Positions 30,405-39,561 are shown, counted from the stretch's first letter. The stretch: 64,000 nucleotides of DNA from Pseudomonas peradeniyensis (GCF_014268935.2 NZ_JABWRJ020000001.1:1426001-1490000); one strand, 5' to 3'. The notes: generated by a model from the letters alone, not told the origin. Numbers and translations: made by a program.

Positions 30405-31624
30405 GCCACATCACCGCGAAACTGCTGATCGTCGACGACCTGCCGGAGAACCTGCTGGCCCTCGACGCCCTGATCCAGGGCGAGGACCGCGAGGTGCACC
30501 AGGCGCAGTCCGCCGAGCAGGCCTTGTCGCTGCTGCTCGAGCACGAGTTCGCCCTGGCCATTCTCGATGTGCAGATGCCGGGCATGAACGGCTTCGAGCT
30601 GGCCGAGCTGATGCGCGGCACGGAAAAGACCCGCAACATTCCCATCGTCTTCGTCAGCGCCGCCGGGCGCGAGATGAACTACGCCTTCAAGGGCTACGAG
30701 AGCGGCGCCGTGGATTTCCTGCACAAGCCGCTGGAAACCCTGGCGGTGAAGAGCAAGGTGTCGGTGTTCGTCGACCTGTTCCGCCAGCGCAAGGCCCTGG
30801 ATCGTCAGTTGCAGGCCCTGGAGCAGAGCCGCCAGGAGCAGGAGCTGCTGCTGGCCCAGCTGCAGGTGGCGCGGGGCGAGCTGGAGCACGCGGTACGCAT
30901 GCGCGACGACTTCATGTCGATCGTCTCCCACGAGGTGCGCACGCCGCTCAACGGGCTGATCCTGGAGACCCAGCTGCGCCGCCTGCACCTGTCCCGCGGC
31001 AACCTGGCGGCGTTCAGCGAGGACAAGCTCAAGGCCATGGTCGAGCGCGACGAGCGCCAGATCAACAGCCTGATCCGCCTGGTCGAGGACATGCTCGATG
31101 TGTCGCGGATCCGTACCGGCAAGCTGTCGATCCGCCCCCGGACCTTCGACCTCGGTCAGCTTGTACGGGGCCTGGTGGAGAACTTCGCCGCCCAGGCCGG
31201 CGCCGTGGACACGCCGCTCGAACTGCAGCGCTGCGACCCCTTGCAGGGCGAGTGGGACGAGTTCCGGATTGAACAAGTGGTGGCCAACCTGTTGTCCAAT
31301 GCCTTGCGCTACGGTGACCGCAAACCGGTGCAGGTACGGGTGTTCGAGGAGGACGACATGGCCTGCGTGCAGGTGCAGGACCATGGCATCGGCATCGATG
31401 CCCAGCATCTGCAGCGGATCTTCCAGCAGTTCGAGCGCGTCGCCGCGCAGCAGGCCACGGGCGGCCTGGGCCTGGGTCTGTACATCTCCGAGCAGATCGT
31501 CCTGGCCCACGGCGGGCGGATCCAGGTCGACAGCCAGGCCGGCGTCGGCTCGACCTTCACCGTGCGCCTGCCGCTGTCGGCGCAGTCGCAACATTGTGAC
31601 CCGGCCCGCGCAACCTCTGCGTAG
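30398..31624 (+). CDS. Receiver-histidine kinase protein
   Basis: 408 residues with no membrane segment. The N-terminal receiver (about 1-125) has aspartate in LAILDVQMPGMNG and lysine in LHKPLE. A coiled coil (about 130-165) leads to a kinase core with H-box IVSHEVRTPLN, N-box NLLSNALRYG, DHGIGI and GLGLGLYIS. This REC-kinase order suggests it takes phosphate from the large kinase and signals onward, perhaps to the small receiver 45 bases downstream. Confidence 0.92.
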   Translation: MLSHITAKLLIVDDLPENLLALDALIQGEDREVHQAQSAEQALSLLLEHEFALAILDVQMPGMNGFELAELMRGTEKTRNIPIVFVSAAGREMNYAFKGYESGAVDFLHKPLETLAVKSKVSVFVDLFRQRKALDRQLQALEQSRQEQELLLAQLQVARGELEHAVRMRDDFMSIVSHEVRTPLNGLILETQLRRLHLSRGNLAAFSEDKLKAMVERDERQINSLIRLVEDMLDVSRIRTGKLSIRPRTFDLGQLVRGLVENFAAQAGAVDTPLELQRCDPLQGEWDEFRIEQVVANLLSNALRYGDRKPVQVRVFEEDDMACVQVQDHGIGIDAQHLQRIFQQFERVAAQQATGGLGLGLYISEQIVLAHGGRIQVDSQAGVGSTFTVRLPLSAQSQHCDPARATSA

Positions 31625-31668
31625 TGCTGGGGTCTGATGGCCAACCTGTTGAATGCGAAGGCGTTGTC

Positions 31669-32046
31669 ATGAGTGAAGATGCACAAGACGTGGTACTGGT
31701 GGTCGAGGACGAGCCGGCGATCCGCATGATCCTGCGCGACTACCTGGCCGGCGAGGGCTACCACGTGCTGGTGGCCGAAGATGGCGAGCAGGCGTTCGCG
31801 ATCCTGGCGAGCAAGCCGCACCTGGACCTGATGGTCACTGATTTCCGCCTGCCAGGGGGGATTTCCGGAGTGGAGATCGCCGAGCCTGCGGTGAAGCTGC
31901 GCCCGGACCTGAAGGTGATCTTCATCAGTGGCTACCCGGCGGAGATTGTCGAGTCGGGCAGCCCGATCGCGCGCAAGGCGCCGATCCTGGCCAAGCCGTT
32001 CGACCTCGACACGCTCCACGAGCAGATCCAGGCGCTGTTGCGTTAG
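31669..32046 (+). CDS. Stand-alone receiver-domain response regulator
   Basis: 125 residues from MSEDAQDVVLVVEDEPAIR. The acceptor aspartate is in LMVTDFRLPGG, the serine in IFISGYPA and the lysine in ILAKPFD. GAAGG precedes the ATG. It ends the five-gene signalling operon and, like the divergent receiver at 24933-25283, has no output domain. Confidence 0.9.
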   Translation: MSEDAQDVVLVVEDEPAIRMILRDYLAGEGYHVLVAEDGEQAFAILASKPHLDLMVTDFRLPGGISGVEIAEPAVKLRPDLKVIFISGYPAEIVESGSPIARKAPILAKPFDLDTLHEQIQALLR

Positions 32047-32086
32047 GCGCATGCGAACCGGCCGGTTGTCCAGGACGGTGGTGGCT

Positions 32087-32293
32087 TTATCGCCGTTCGC
32101 GTGCTCTCAATGAGGTCACCGATTCGCCACCGACGCCCCAGTTGTCGGTGGGGACTTCCTCGATCACCACGAAGGTGCTCGCCGGCGGCTTGTTGAGTAC
32201 CTGCTCAAGCAGGTGGGTCGTGCCCTCGATCAGCTGGCGCTTGTGTTCGGCCGTGACGCCTTCATCGGTCACGCGGATATGGACATAAGGCAT
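32087..32293 (-). CDS. 4-oxalocrotonate tautomerase-like protein
   Basis: 68 residues. The start (TGGAGCGA upstream) gives MPYVHIRVTDEGVT, so removal of Met exposes the catalytic Pro1 of the tautomerase superfamily. The rest (KRQLIEGTTHLLEQVLNKPPASTFVVIEEVPTDNWGVGG as landmarks) fits 4-OT-type enzymes, which isomerise 2-hydroxymuconate-like enols. It lies 16 bases after a short-chain dehydrogenase gene and is probably cotranscribed with it. Confidence 0.88.
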   Translation of the reverse strand: MPYVHIRVTDEGVTAEHKRQLIEGTTHLLEQVLNKPPASTFVVIEEVPTDNWGVGGESVTSLRARERR

Positions 32294-32309
32294 GTGCGTC
32301 GCTCCAGTT

Positions 32310-33044
32310 TCAGTGCCAGGTGCCGGCGGTGCTGCCACCGTCGACGGGGAGGATGACGCCGCTGACGAAGCGGGCATCGGTCAGGTACAGCACGGCGTCC
32401 ACCACATCCTCGGGCCTGCCGGTGCGCCCGCTCGGAGACAGCGCGCCGAGCCCTTCGGTGTGGCCGCTGTGCAGCGGCGTGTCGATGATGCCCGGGGCCA
32501 CGGCGTTGACCTGCACGCCGCTCGCTGCCAGCTCCAGGGCCAGGCCCTTGACCGCTTGGTTCAGCCCGCCCTTGACCAGCACCGGCAGCAGCGCCGGGAC
32601 GCGGGTGTCCGGTTGCAGGGCCACCGAGGCGGTGATGGCGACGATATGCCCGTGGCCCTGGGCCTTCATGATTTTCGCCGCGGCCTGGGCGGGGTAGAAG
32701 AAACCCTTGAGGTTGGTGCCGACCAACGCGTCGACGTCGGCCTCGGTGTAGTCGGTCATCGGTTTGGGAATGAAGATCCCGGCGTTGTTGACCAGGATAT
32801 CGACCCGGCCGAAGGCTTCCAGGGCGGCGGCGAACAGCCGTTCGGCGGTGGTTTTCTCGGCGATGTCGCCGGCCACGCCGATGAATCCGGCCGGGTTGCC
32901 CAGGCGGGCGGCGGCCTCGTCGAGGCGCGCCTGGGTACGGGCGTTGCCGACCACATTGTCGCCACGCTCGAGGTAGGCCTGGGCCAGGGCGAAGCCCAGG
33001 CCGCTGGAGGCGCCGGTGATGATGACGGTTCTTGCCTTGCTCAT
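32310..33044 (-). CDS. Short-chain dehydrogenase/reductase family protein lacking catalytic Tyr
   Basis: 244 residues. The cofactor motif TGASSGLG is at about 10-17, NNAG near 87-90 and the serine in AITASVAL near 139. The usual YxxxK reads PVLVK here (in PALLPVLVKGG), so the catalytic tyrosine position is proline while the lysine is kept. The rest of the fold (VNAVAPGIIDTPL, VSGVILPVDGG) is normal. It may be non-catalytic, or use another acid. It is divergent from a LysR regulator. Confidence 0.88.
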   Translation of the reverse strand: MSKARTVIITGASSGLGFALAQAYLERGDNVVGNARTQARLDEAAARLGNPAGFIGVAGDIAEKTTAERLFAAALEAFGRVDILVNNAGIFIPKPMTDYTEADVDALVGTNLKGFFYPAQAAAKIMKAQGHGHIVAITASVALQPDTRVPALLPVLVKGGLNQAVKGLALELAASGVQVNAVAPGIIDTPLHSGHTEGLGALSPSGRTGRPEDVVDAVLYLTDARFVSGVILPVDGGSTAGTWH

Positions 33045-33168
33045 GGGAGGATCTCCGGTGGTGCGAGCCGTTGCTCGGGTGTGGAGCCACTCTAAGTTGC
33101 AACGTCAGCTTGAAAAATGAGGCGTATGGCATTTCAATCGATACATCATGTAATTAATAGAGCCCACC

Positions 33169-34089
33169 ATGACCCGCCATTTCGATGACCTGCAACTGGG
33201 CAGCCTGGAGTTGTTCTGCCTTGCCGCCGATGCCGGCAGCTTTACCGAGGCGGCCACCCTGGCCGGGGTCACGCCCGCAGCGGTGAGCCGCTCGGTGGCG
33301 CGCCTGGAGGAGCGCCTGGGCGTGCGCCTGTTCGTGCGCACCACCCGGCAGATGCGCCTGAGCGAGGCCGGCCAGGCCTATTACCAGCACTGTCGCCAGG
33401 CGCTGGGCCAACTGGTCGAGGCCGAGCGCCAGGTCACCGGTGGCCAGCTCGAGCCCGCGGGTCGCCTGCGTATCAGCGCGCCAACGCCCTACGCCCATCA
33501 CCGCCTGTTGCCGCTGCTGCCGCGTTTTCGCCAGCGCTATCCAGGGGTGCAGGTGGATGTGCATGTCAGCAACCGCAACGTCGATTTCGCCGAGGAGCAC
33601 TTCGACCTGGCGATCCGTGGCCGCGCGCCCGCCGATTCGCGGTTGGTGGCCCGGCGCCTGGAGGACGCCGAGCTGGTGGTGGTCGCCACCCCCGGCTATC
33701 TGGCCCGGGCTGGTACGCCACAGACCCTGGAGGACCTGGCCGGGCATGAGTGCATCCAGTTCGAGCTGCCCAGCAGCGGCAGGCGACCGCCCTGGAGCTT
33801 TCGCCGTGACGGGCTGTTGGTCGAGCTCGAGACCCAGGGTGCGTTCACTTGCCTGGGCGATTTCCTTGCCACCACCACGCTGGTGCGCCATGGCGGCGGC
33901 CTGATGCAGGCGTACCGCTTCACCGTGCAGGCTGCGCTGGACAGTGGCGAACTGGTCGAGGTGCTGGCCGGGCATGGCGGGACGTCGCGGCCGTTCATGC
34001 TGGTGTATCCGCAGGCCCGGCACATGCCGTTGAAGGTGCGGGTATTCATCGACTTCCTGGTCGGCGAGGTTGCACGACCGTTGGGCTGA
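33169..34089 (+). CDS. LysR family transcriptional regulator
   Basis: 306 residues. The helix-turn-helix (LELFCLAADAGSFTEAATLAGVTPAAVSRSVARLEERLG as landmark region 12-50) is followed by the effector-binding domain of the CrgA-like subgroup (GRLRISAPTPYAHHRLLPLLPRF). It diverges from the short-chain dehydrogenase and tautomerase genes with a 124-base, AT-richer gap, and is their likely regulator. Confidence 0.92.
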   Translation: MTRHFDDLQLGSLELFCLAADAGSFTEAATLAGVTPAAVSRSVARLEERLGVRLFVRTTRQMRLSEAGQAYYQHCRQALGQLVEAERQVTGGQLEPAGRLRISAPTPYAHHRLLPLLPRFRQRYPGVQVDVHVSNRNVDFAEEHFDLAIRGRAPADSRLVARRLEDAELVVVATPGYLARAGTPQTLEDLAGHECIQFELPSSGRRPPWSFRRDGLLVELETQGAFTCLGDFLATTTLVRHGGGLMQAYRFTVQAALDSGELVEVLAGHGGTSRPFMLVYPQARHMPLKVRVFIDFLVGEVARPLG

Positions 34090-34155
34090 AGGCCCGTCGG
34101 GCATGCACGGGCGGACTAAGCTCTGTTCTGCGTCGATTTCCCAGGAGAACACGCC

Positions 34156-34425
34156 ATGAAATCCATGACACTGCTAGCGATCACCTGTGTACTGAGTTTC
34201 GCCGCCCACGCCGAGGATAGTGCGGCGACCAATTGCGATGCCAAGATCAATGATCTGGAGAGCATCAGCAAGACCGATGGCCAGGCGTTGCACGGCGGCA
34301 TGGCCCATGACTATCACGAGCTGCTCAAGCAGGCCAAGGACGCCAGGGACAAAGGCGACATGGCCAAATGCCAAACCTCGGCCGACCGCGCCAAGACCAT
34401 CTACAACAAGGCGCGGGGCAAGTAA
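34156..34425 (+). CDS. Small secreted protein, 89 aa
   Basis: A signal peptide (MKSMTLLAITCVLSFAAHA, cleavage after AHA) is followed by a charged helical mature protein of about 70 residues with two cysteines (NCDAKI and MAKCQTS) that could pair in the periplasm. CAGGAGA lies upstream. The family was not recognised. A strong hairpin follows the gene. Confidence 0.8.
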   Translation: MKSMTLLAITCVLSFAAHAEDSAATNCDAKINDLESISKTDGQALHGGMAHDYHELLKQAKDARDKGDMAKCQTSADRAKTIYNKARGK

Positions 34426-34441
34426 CGCTCGGTACAGCTTT

Positions 34442-34464
34442 GCAGGAGCGGGCTTGCCCGCTCC
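34442..34464. repeat. Single REP hairpin
   Basis: GGAGCGGGC-TT-GCCCGCTCC forms a tight hairpin after the small secreted protein gene and may act as its terminator. Confidence 0.7.
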
Positions 34465-34524
34465 CTGAGGTATTACCCAGCGCTCTGGTGTAAGCTCTGG
34501 CGGATCTTTCCACGAGACCGCCGC

Positions 34525-35223
34525 ATGACCTCGCCCAGCCCGCGCCTCGACAGCCTGCTCACCGGCTGTGCCCGGCCATTCACCCGCCCGGGTTCGCACA
34601 GCGCCATCGACAAGCAACCTCGCCAAGGCCCGCTGGCAGTGACCTTCCTTGGCATCGCCGGCGATGAACAGGGCGATCTGCGCGTACACGGTGGCGTCGA
34701 GAAGGCCATTCACCATTATCCCCGCGAGCATTATCCGGAATGGACCGCCGAGCTGGGCGAGCACCCTCTGCTGACTCAGCCCGGCGCCTTCGGCGAAAAT
34801 TTCAGCAGCACCGGTTGGCGCGAGGCCGATGTCTGCCTGGGCGACCGGATCCGCGTCGGCACGGCGTTGCTGGAAATCTCCCAGGGGCGCATGCCGTGCT
34901 GGAAGCTCAACGACCGCTTCGACGTGGCGCAGATGGCGTTGCGGGTGCAGCAGAGCGGGCGTACTGGCTGGTACTACCGGGTGCTGGAGGAGGGCGTGGT
35001 CGAGGCGGGTGATGCCCTGCAACTGGTCGAGCGCCCGCACGGTGAATGGTCGGTGGCGCGGCTTTCGGCGGTGCTGTTCGACAAGCGGCTGGAGCCCGAC
35101 CTGTTGCGTGAGTGCCTGGCGCTGCCGCTGGTACCGAACTGGCGCCGGACCCTGGAGAAGCGCCTGGAGCAACACCAGGTCGAGGACTGGACCTCGCGCC
35201 TGCAGGGCCGCAGCGAAGGCTGA
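34525..35223 (+). CDS. MOSC domain protein (YiiM-like)
   Basis: 232 residues. The MOSC core includes VHGGVEKAIHHYPREHY, QPGAFGENFSS and the conserved cysteine in QGRMPCWKLNDRF near residue 130. A C-terminal helical extension (about 165-232) is typical of YiiM, which reduces N-hydroxylated compounds using molybdenum cofactor. The length matches that family. It stands 40 bases upstream of the 5'-nucleotidase gene. Confidence 0.9.
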   Translation: MTSPSPRLDSLLTGCARPFTRPGSHSAIDKQPRQGPLAVTFLGIAGDEQGDLRVHGGVEKAIHHYPREHYPEWTAELGEHPLLTQPGAFGENFSSTGWREADVCLGDRIRVGTALLEISQGRMPCWKLNDRFDVAQMALRVQQSGRTGWYYRVLEEGVVEAGDALQLVERPHGEWSVARLSAVLFDKRLEPDLLRECLALPLVPNWRRTLEKRLEQHQVEDWTSRLQGRSEG

Positions 35224-35263
35224 GCGGCGTCGCGTACAACGTTATCAATACAAGGAAAGCCCC

Positions 35264-36199
35264 ATGGCCTTCGAACTGGATGATCGGCTGGTCATCGGTG
35301 TCGCCTCCAGCGCGGTGTTCGACCTCAGCGAGTCGGACGCGGTGTTCCGTCGAGAGGGCGAGGCGCAGTACCGCAAATACCAGGAGCAGCACCTGGACGT
35401 GCCGTTGGGAAAAGGCATTGCCTATCCCTTCATCAAGCGCCTGCTGGCCCTCAACGATCTGCGTGGCGATCCCGAGGACCCGCTGGTGGAGGTGGTGCTG
35501 TTGTCGCAGAACGACCCGGACACCGGCATGCGGGTGATGAAGACCATCGGCCATTACGACCTGAACATGACCCGGGCGATCTTCACCCAGGGCCGCTCGC
35601 CGTACGAGTATATCCCGGCGTTGAACATCGCCCTGTTCCTCTCCGCTGACAAGCAGCACGTCGATGCGGCAATCAAGGCCGGCTATCCGGCAGGGCAGGT
35701 GCTGGATTCGAAGTTCGATGACGACGAGAGCGACGACAACCTGCGCATCGCCTTCGACTTCGACGGCGTGCTGGCCGGGGACGAGTCGGAGGCGGTGATG
35801 CAGTCAGGTGGGCTGGACAGCTTTCACGCCCACGAGGTGATCAACGTCACCCAGCCGCACAACCCCGGCCCGCTCAAAGAGTTTTTCGTGCGCATCGCCC
35901 GTATCCAGGCGGCCGAGGAGCAGCACAAGCTGGCCCATCCCGGCTACGAGAACCGTCTGCGGGTATCGATCGTCACGGCGCGCAACGCGCCCTCCCATGA
36001 ACGAGCGCTCAACACCCTGAAAAGCTGGGGGGTGATGGCCAACGATGCATTCTTCCTCGGGGGCATCGAGAAACGGCGGGTGCTGCAGGTGCTCAAGCCG
36101 CACATCTTCTTCGACGACCAGTCGGGGCATCTGAAGAGCACCAGCACCGTGGCGCCGTCGGTGCACATCCCTTTCGGGGTGACCAACCGGGCGCGCTGA
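35264..36199 (+). CDS. 5'-nucleotidase (cytosolic NT5C1-like)
   Basis: 311 residues with AAGGAAAG upstream. Landmarks are the N-terminal LVIGVASSAVFDLSESDAVFR, the HAD-type FDFDGVLAGDESE near 165-177, SIVTARNAPSHERAL near 235 and FFDDQSGHL near 285. These are the four HAD-like motifs of cytosolic 5'-nucleotidase I proteins, which dephosphorylate nucleoside monophosphates. A terminator hairpin follows. Confidence 0.88.
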   Translation: MAFELDDRLVIGVASSAVFDLSESDAVFRREGEAQYRKYQEQHLDVPLGKGIAYPFIKRLLALNDLRGDPEDPLVEVVLLSQNDPDTGMRVMKTIGHYDLNMTRAIFTQGRSPYEYIPALNIALFLSADKQHVDAAIKAGYPAGQVLDSKFDDDESDDNLRIAFDFDGVLAGDESEAVMQSGGLDSFHAHEVINVTQPHNPGPLKEFFVRIARIQAAEEQHKLAHPGYENRLRVSIVTARNAPSHERALNTLKSWGVMANDAFFLGGIEKRRVLQVLKPHIFFDDQSGHLKSTSTVAPSVHIPFGVTNRAR

Positions 36200-36206
36200 A
36201 CAGGCA

Positions 36207-36234
36207 GGGGCCGCATGGCGGCCCCGGGTTTCTT
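36207..36234 (+). terminator. Terminator after the 5'-nucleotidase gene
   Basis: GGGGCCGC-ATG-GCGGCCCC is followed by GGGTTTCTT. The stem lies between two convergent genes and can serve both. Confidence 0.7.
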
Positions 36235-36238
36235 GCGC

Positions 36239-36556
36239 TCAGTGATCCGCCAACCCGTCATCCTGCGACAGTAGCGCCCGGGCCAGTTCCTCGTCACTGG
36301 CCTGCAGCCCGGGATTGGCCTGGCGTACATGGGCCAGCGCCGACTCCAGGTAAGCCCCGCGAATGGCACCACCACTGGCGACGAAGGCCGACAGTTCGTC
36401 ACGGGCCGGAATGATCCGTTTGTCGTCCTTGAAGGTCGAGTACAGCGATGCGGAGATCCCCGCCGAGGTGGCGACATCCCCGGCATCGACGCGGGCCAGG
36501 GCGAAACCTGCGGGGAGCAGGAGCAGCAGTGAGGGAACGAGCAGTAAATGGCGCAT
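36239..36556 (-). CDS. DUF2388 domain secreted protein
   Basis: 105 residues, GGAGG upstream. A signal peptide (MRHLLLVPSLLLLLPAGFALA) precedes the family core TSAGISASLYSTFKDDKRIIPARDELSAFVASGGAIRGAYLESALAHVR (landmarks) and DEELARALLSQ. DUF2388 is a Pseudomonas-centred family of periplasmic proteins of unknown function, often present in several copies. Confidence 0.82.
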   Translation of the reverse strand: MRHLLLVPSLLLLLPAGFALARVDAGDVATSAGISASLYSTFKDDKRIIPARDELSAFVASGGAIRGAYLESALAHVRQANPGLQASDEELARALLSQDDGLADH

Positions 36557-36733
36557 GGCGAGTCCTCCGGAAAGGTAATGCCCAAGGGAGTTACTGCATG
36601 ATGTTAAGAGCGCAAAGGGTCGCCGGGAGTTCCACTGTGAAGGCAAGGCAAACGGCTGTAGCGTTCACAGCCGTTGCAGGATTAGGATCTGGTCATTCTG
36701 CTGACCTGCATTGATCAAGGGAACCTGATACCC

Positions 36734-37360
36734 ATGGCCGAATACACGCTCCACTGCTTTGCCGAATCCGGCAACGCCTACAAGGTCGCACTGATGCTGG
36801 AACTCACCGGTCAGGACTGGGCGCCGGTGTTCGTCGATTTCTTCCACGGCCAGACCCGTGGCCAGGACTGGCGTGATGCGGTCAATGAACAGGGCGAGGT
36901 GCCCGTGCTGGAGCATGCCGGCGAGAAGCTAACCCAGTCGGCGTTGATCCTCGACTACCTGGCCGAGCGCACCGGCCGCTTTGGCCCGCGCAACGACCAT
37001 GAGAAGCGCGAGATCTGGCGCTGGATGCTGTTCGACAACCACAAGTTCACCAGCTATTACGCGGCCTTGCGTTTCATCTACTGCCTGAAGAACATGGGCG
37101 AGTCGGATGTCACCCGCTTCTTGCGCGAGCGGGCCAGGGCGGCCTACCAGATCGTCGATGCGCACCTGGCAGACACGCCATTCATGGTGGGCGGGCGCCT
37201 GACCATCGCCGACCTGTCCCTGGCGGGATATGTGTACATGCCCGAAGACACGGGGTTGGCGCTGGACGAGTTCCGCCATATCGAAGCCTGGAAGGCACGG
37301 ATACAGGCGGTTGCGGGCTGGAGACACCCCTACGACCTGATGCCGCGAGCTGCCGGCTGA
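36734..37360 (+). CDS. Glutathione S-transferase family protein
   Basis: 208 residues. A thioredoxin-like N-terminal domain (YTLHCFAESGNAYKVALMLELTG; VPVLEHAGEKLTQSALILDYLAE with the cis-Pro and the ESxA-like QSA motif) is followed by an all-helical C-terminal domain with MVGGRLTIADLSLAGY near 155-170. It likely conjugates or isomerises with glutathione in the cytoplasm. No pathway neighbours define the substrate. Confidence 0.9.
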   Translation: MAEYTLHCFAESGNAYKVALMLELTGQDWAPVFVDFFHGQTRGQDWRDAVNEQGEVPVLEHAGEKLTQSALILDYLAERTGRFGPRNDHEKREIWRWMLFDNHKFTSYYAALRFIYCLKNMGESDVTRFLRERARAAYQIVDAHLADTPFMVGGRLTIADLSLAGYVYMPEDTGLALDEFRHIEAWKARIQAVAGWRHPYDLMPRAAG

Positions 37361-37501
37361 GGCAGCCCGGCACGTTCAGGAACAGGCGTGACGACGTACC
37401 GCAGCACGGATCACGACAGTGCACGTGGCGATCGGTCATTTCTCGTGCACACTGTGTAAGGCCACGTTGTCAGTGGCGTAATCCATAGCGCGAGGAACGC
37501 A

Positions 37502-38311
37502 ATGAGCGGACGTTGTCTGGGCCTGTCTGTGATGTTGTCGTTCGCCCTGGCGATGGTGCCCAAGATCACCGTCGCCGCTGACGCCTGTCAGCACCTCACC
37601 GCCACCGGCAATCCGGAGTATCCCCCTTACCTCTGGCGCGACCCGCAGGACCCCGAGCGCCTGATCGGCGCCAATGCCGACCTGCTCAAGCAGGTGGCCA
37701 AGGAACTCGGCCTGGTGGTGGACGTGGTGTATGTCGGACCTTGGTCCAGGGCCCAGGAAGAGGTGAGCAGCGGGCGCGTCGACATGCTCGCCGGGTATTT
37801 CCGTACCCAGGCGCGAGAGCTGCTGGTGGACTTCGTCAGCCCGCCGTTCCTGTTCAACTCCAGTGTGGTCTGGGTGCGCAAGGGGGAGGGGTTCGCCTAC
37901 AGCGACTGGTCCGACCTCAAGGGGCGACGTGGCGGAACGCTGGTCAACAACAGCCACGGCCAGGCCTTCGACGACTACGCCCGGGCGCAGCTCAACCTCG
38001 AGGCCGTGCCCAGCGTCACCCAGGCTTTTCAGAAGCTGCTGCTCAAGCGCAGCGATTATGTGATCTTCGAACACTATCCCGGGCTGGCCCTTGCTCGCAC
38101 GCTGGGTAAGGAGCAGGCGCTGGAGGTGCTTGAACCACCAATCTCCAGCGAAGGGTTGTACCTGGCGTTGTCACACAAGTCCGGCTGCAACAAGCCGGCG
38201 CTGCGCGAGCAGCTGGCGCGCAAGATGAAGGCGCTGGTTGCAGGCCCGCTGCCCGAGCAACTGGTGGTCGAGAACCTGCAACGCTGGCAACGCCAGCAGG
38301 CGGGCCAATAG
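37502..38311 (+). CDS. Periplasmic solute-binding protein (transporter family 3-like)
   Basis: 269 residues. A signal peptide of about 28 residues (LSVMLSFALAMVPKITVAADA) precedes a bacterial family-3-type binding domain (GNPEYPPYLWRDPQDPERLIGANADLLKQVAKELGL as landmark region, SGRVDMLAGYFRT, VDFVSPPFL). No ABC permease or ATPase adjoins it, so it is an orphan binding protein, perhaps serving a sensor or a remote transporter. Confidence 0.85.
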   Translation: MSGRCLGLSVMLSFALAMVPKITVAADACQHLTATGNPEYPPYLWRDPQDPERLIGANADLLKQVAKELGLVVDVVYVGPWSRAQEEVSSGRVDMLAGYFRTQARELLVDFVSPPFLFNSSVVWVRKGEGFAYSDWSDLKGRRGGTLVNNSHGQAFDDYARAQLNLEAVPSVTQAFQKLLLKRSDYVIFEHYPGLALARTLGKEQALEVLEPPISSEGLYLALSHKSGCNKPALREQLARKMKALVAGPLPEQLVVENLQRWQRQQAGQ

Positions 38312-38428
38312 GCTTTTGCGTCATTTGCGCAGGTGCCGTCCAATGCCTTTGATCTAAGGCGCGGTAATCGGTGGCCTATGCTGTTGCGGCGAATCACATC
38401 CCTGTTTCCCTAGCGAAGGTGTTCATCC

Positions 38429-39109
38429 ATGAGCAAGCCTACAGTCGTATTGGTACATGGTTTCTGGGGCGGTGCCGCCCATTGGGGCAAGGTGATCGTC
38501 GAGCTGGCGCGCAAGGGCATAAAGGATGTCCGCGCCGTGGAGCTGCCGCTGACCTCCCTGGCGGACGACGCCGAGCGCACGCGCAAGATGGTGGCGCAGG
38601 TTGGCGGGCCGGTGCTGCTGGTCGGGCATTCCTATGGCGGGGCGGTGATCACCCAGGCGGGCAATCAGGCCAATGTAACGGGGTTGGTCTACATCGCGGC
38701 CTTCGCACCCGATGCGGGCGAGAGCCCAGGCGCACTGACCCAGCAGCATCCGCCCGTGGCAGCGCCGAACCTGGCGCCGGACAGCGACGGCTACCTGTGG
38801 ATCAAGGCCGACAAGTTCCACGAGAGCTTCTGCCAGGACCTGTCGGCGGATGAGGCGCTGGTCATGGCGGTGACGCAGAAGGCGCCGCTGGCGAGCACCT
38901 TTGGCGATACCATCGTTGATCCTGCGTGGAAGCACAAACCGTCGTGGTATCAGGTCTCCAGCCAGGATCACATGATCGCGCCGGCCAACCAGCAGATGAT
39001 GTCGGCGCGGTTGAAGGCGCGCAAGGTCATCACCCTGGATGCCAGCCACGCGTCGCTGGCCTCGCGGGCCAAGGAGGTCGCCGCGTTGATCGAGGAGGCG
39101 CTGGGCTAG
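38429..39109 (+). CDS. Alpha/beta hydrolase (salicylate esterase/MES-like)
   Basis: 226 residues. VLVHGFWGGAAHW carries the oxyanion hole near residues 8-20, the nucleophile is in GHSYGG near 70, and the histidine is in LDASHASLAS near 203. The fold matches small esterases related to plant methyl-ester hydrolases. There is no signal peptide. It is convergent with, and almost touches, the lipoprotein gene that follows. Confidence 0.88.
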   Translation: MSKPTVVLVHGFWGGAAHWGKVIVELARKGIKDVRAVELPLTSLADDAERTRKMVAQVGGPVLLVGHSYGGAVITQAGNQANVTGLVYIAAFAPDAGESPGALTQQHPPVAAPNLAPDSDGYLWIKADKFHESFCQDLSADEALVMAVTQKAPLASTFGDTIVDPAWKHKPSWYQVSSQDHMIAPANQQMMSARLKARKVITLDASHASLASRAKEVAALIEEALG

Positions 39110-39110
39110 C

Positions 39111-39392
39111 TCAGCCTTTGCACTTGGCCACGACGACCTGGCAGGTATGCGGCGTGCCGCCCGACCTGCCGGCGTAGCGCACGCAGCTGGCCAGTGACTT
39201 CTTGCTGGCCATGGCGAGGGTGGGGCCGAAGGCCAGGCCGCCCTCGCCACTGCTGGGCAGGGCCTTGGCGTAGCAGTTGGAGCCTTGGGCCGCGTAGCGG
39301 GTGGTGGCGTGTTTGTTCGAACAGCCAGTAGTCAGCGACAGTGCGAGGACGAGCAGGGAGAGTAACGCTGCCCGATGGGGTGCTGTGGCCAT
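39111..39392 (-). CDS. Small putative lipoprotein, 93 aa
   Basis: The N-terminus is a lipoprotein signal with lipobox LTTGC (cysteine near residue 24), followed by a short mature part with four cysteines (SNCYAKA, ASCVRYAG, HTCQVVVAKCKG) likely to form disulfides. The family was not recognised. It is presumably anchored in the outer membrane. Confidence 0.75.
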   Translation of the reverse strand: MATAPHRAALLSLLVLALSLTTGCSNKHATTRYAAQGSNCYAKALPSSGEGGLAFGPTLAMASKKSLASCVRYAGRSGGTPHTCQVVVAKCKG

Positions 39393-39477
39393 TGCGAGCT
39401 CCTGGGGCAGCGTGATTGCAGGGTGTCAGCCTGTTGAGAATAGCTGGAGTCGCTTGGCTTGGGTTTTGTCGTGACGC

Positions 39478-39561
39478 TATCGCGGGGCAAGCCCGCTCCC
39501 ACGTTGATACAAGGCTGACTGAGCTGGGTGATGGCGTGGGAGCGGGCTTGCCCCGCGATGA
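39478..39561. repeat. REP pair (GGGAGCGGGCTTGCCCCGCG family)
   Basis: Two inverted GGAGCGGGCTTGCCCCGCGAT units are separated by about 40 bases in the gap before the MHYT-GGDEF-EAL gene. Confidence 0.9.
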
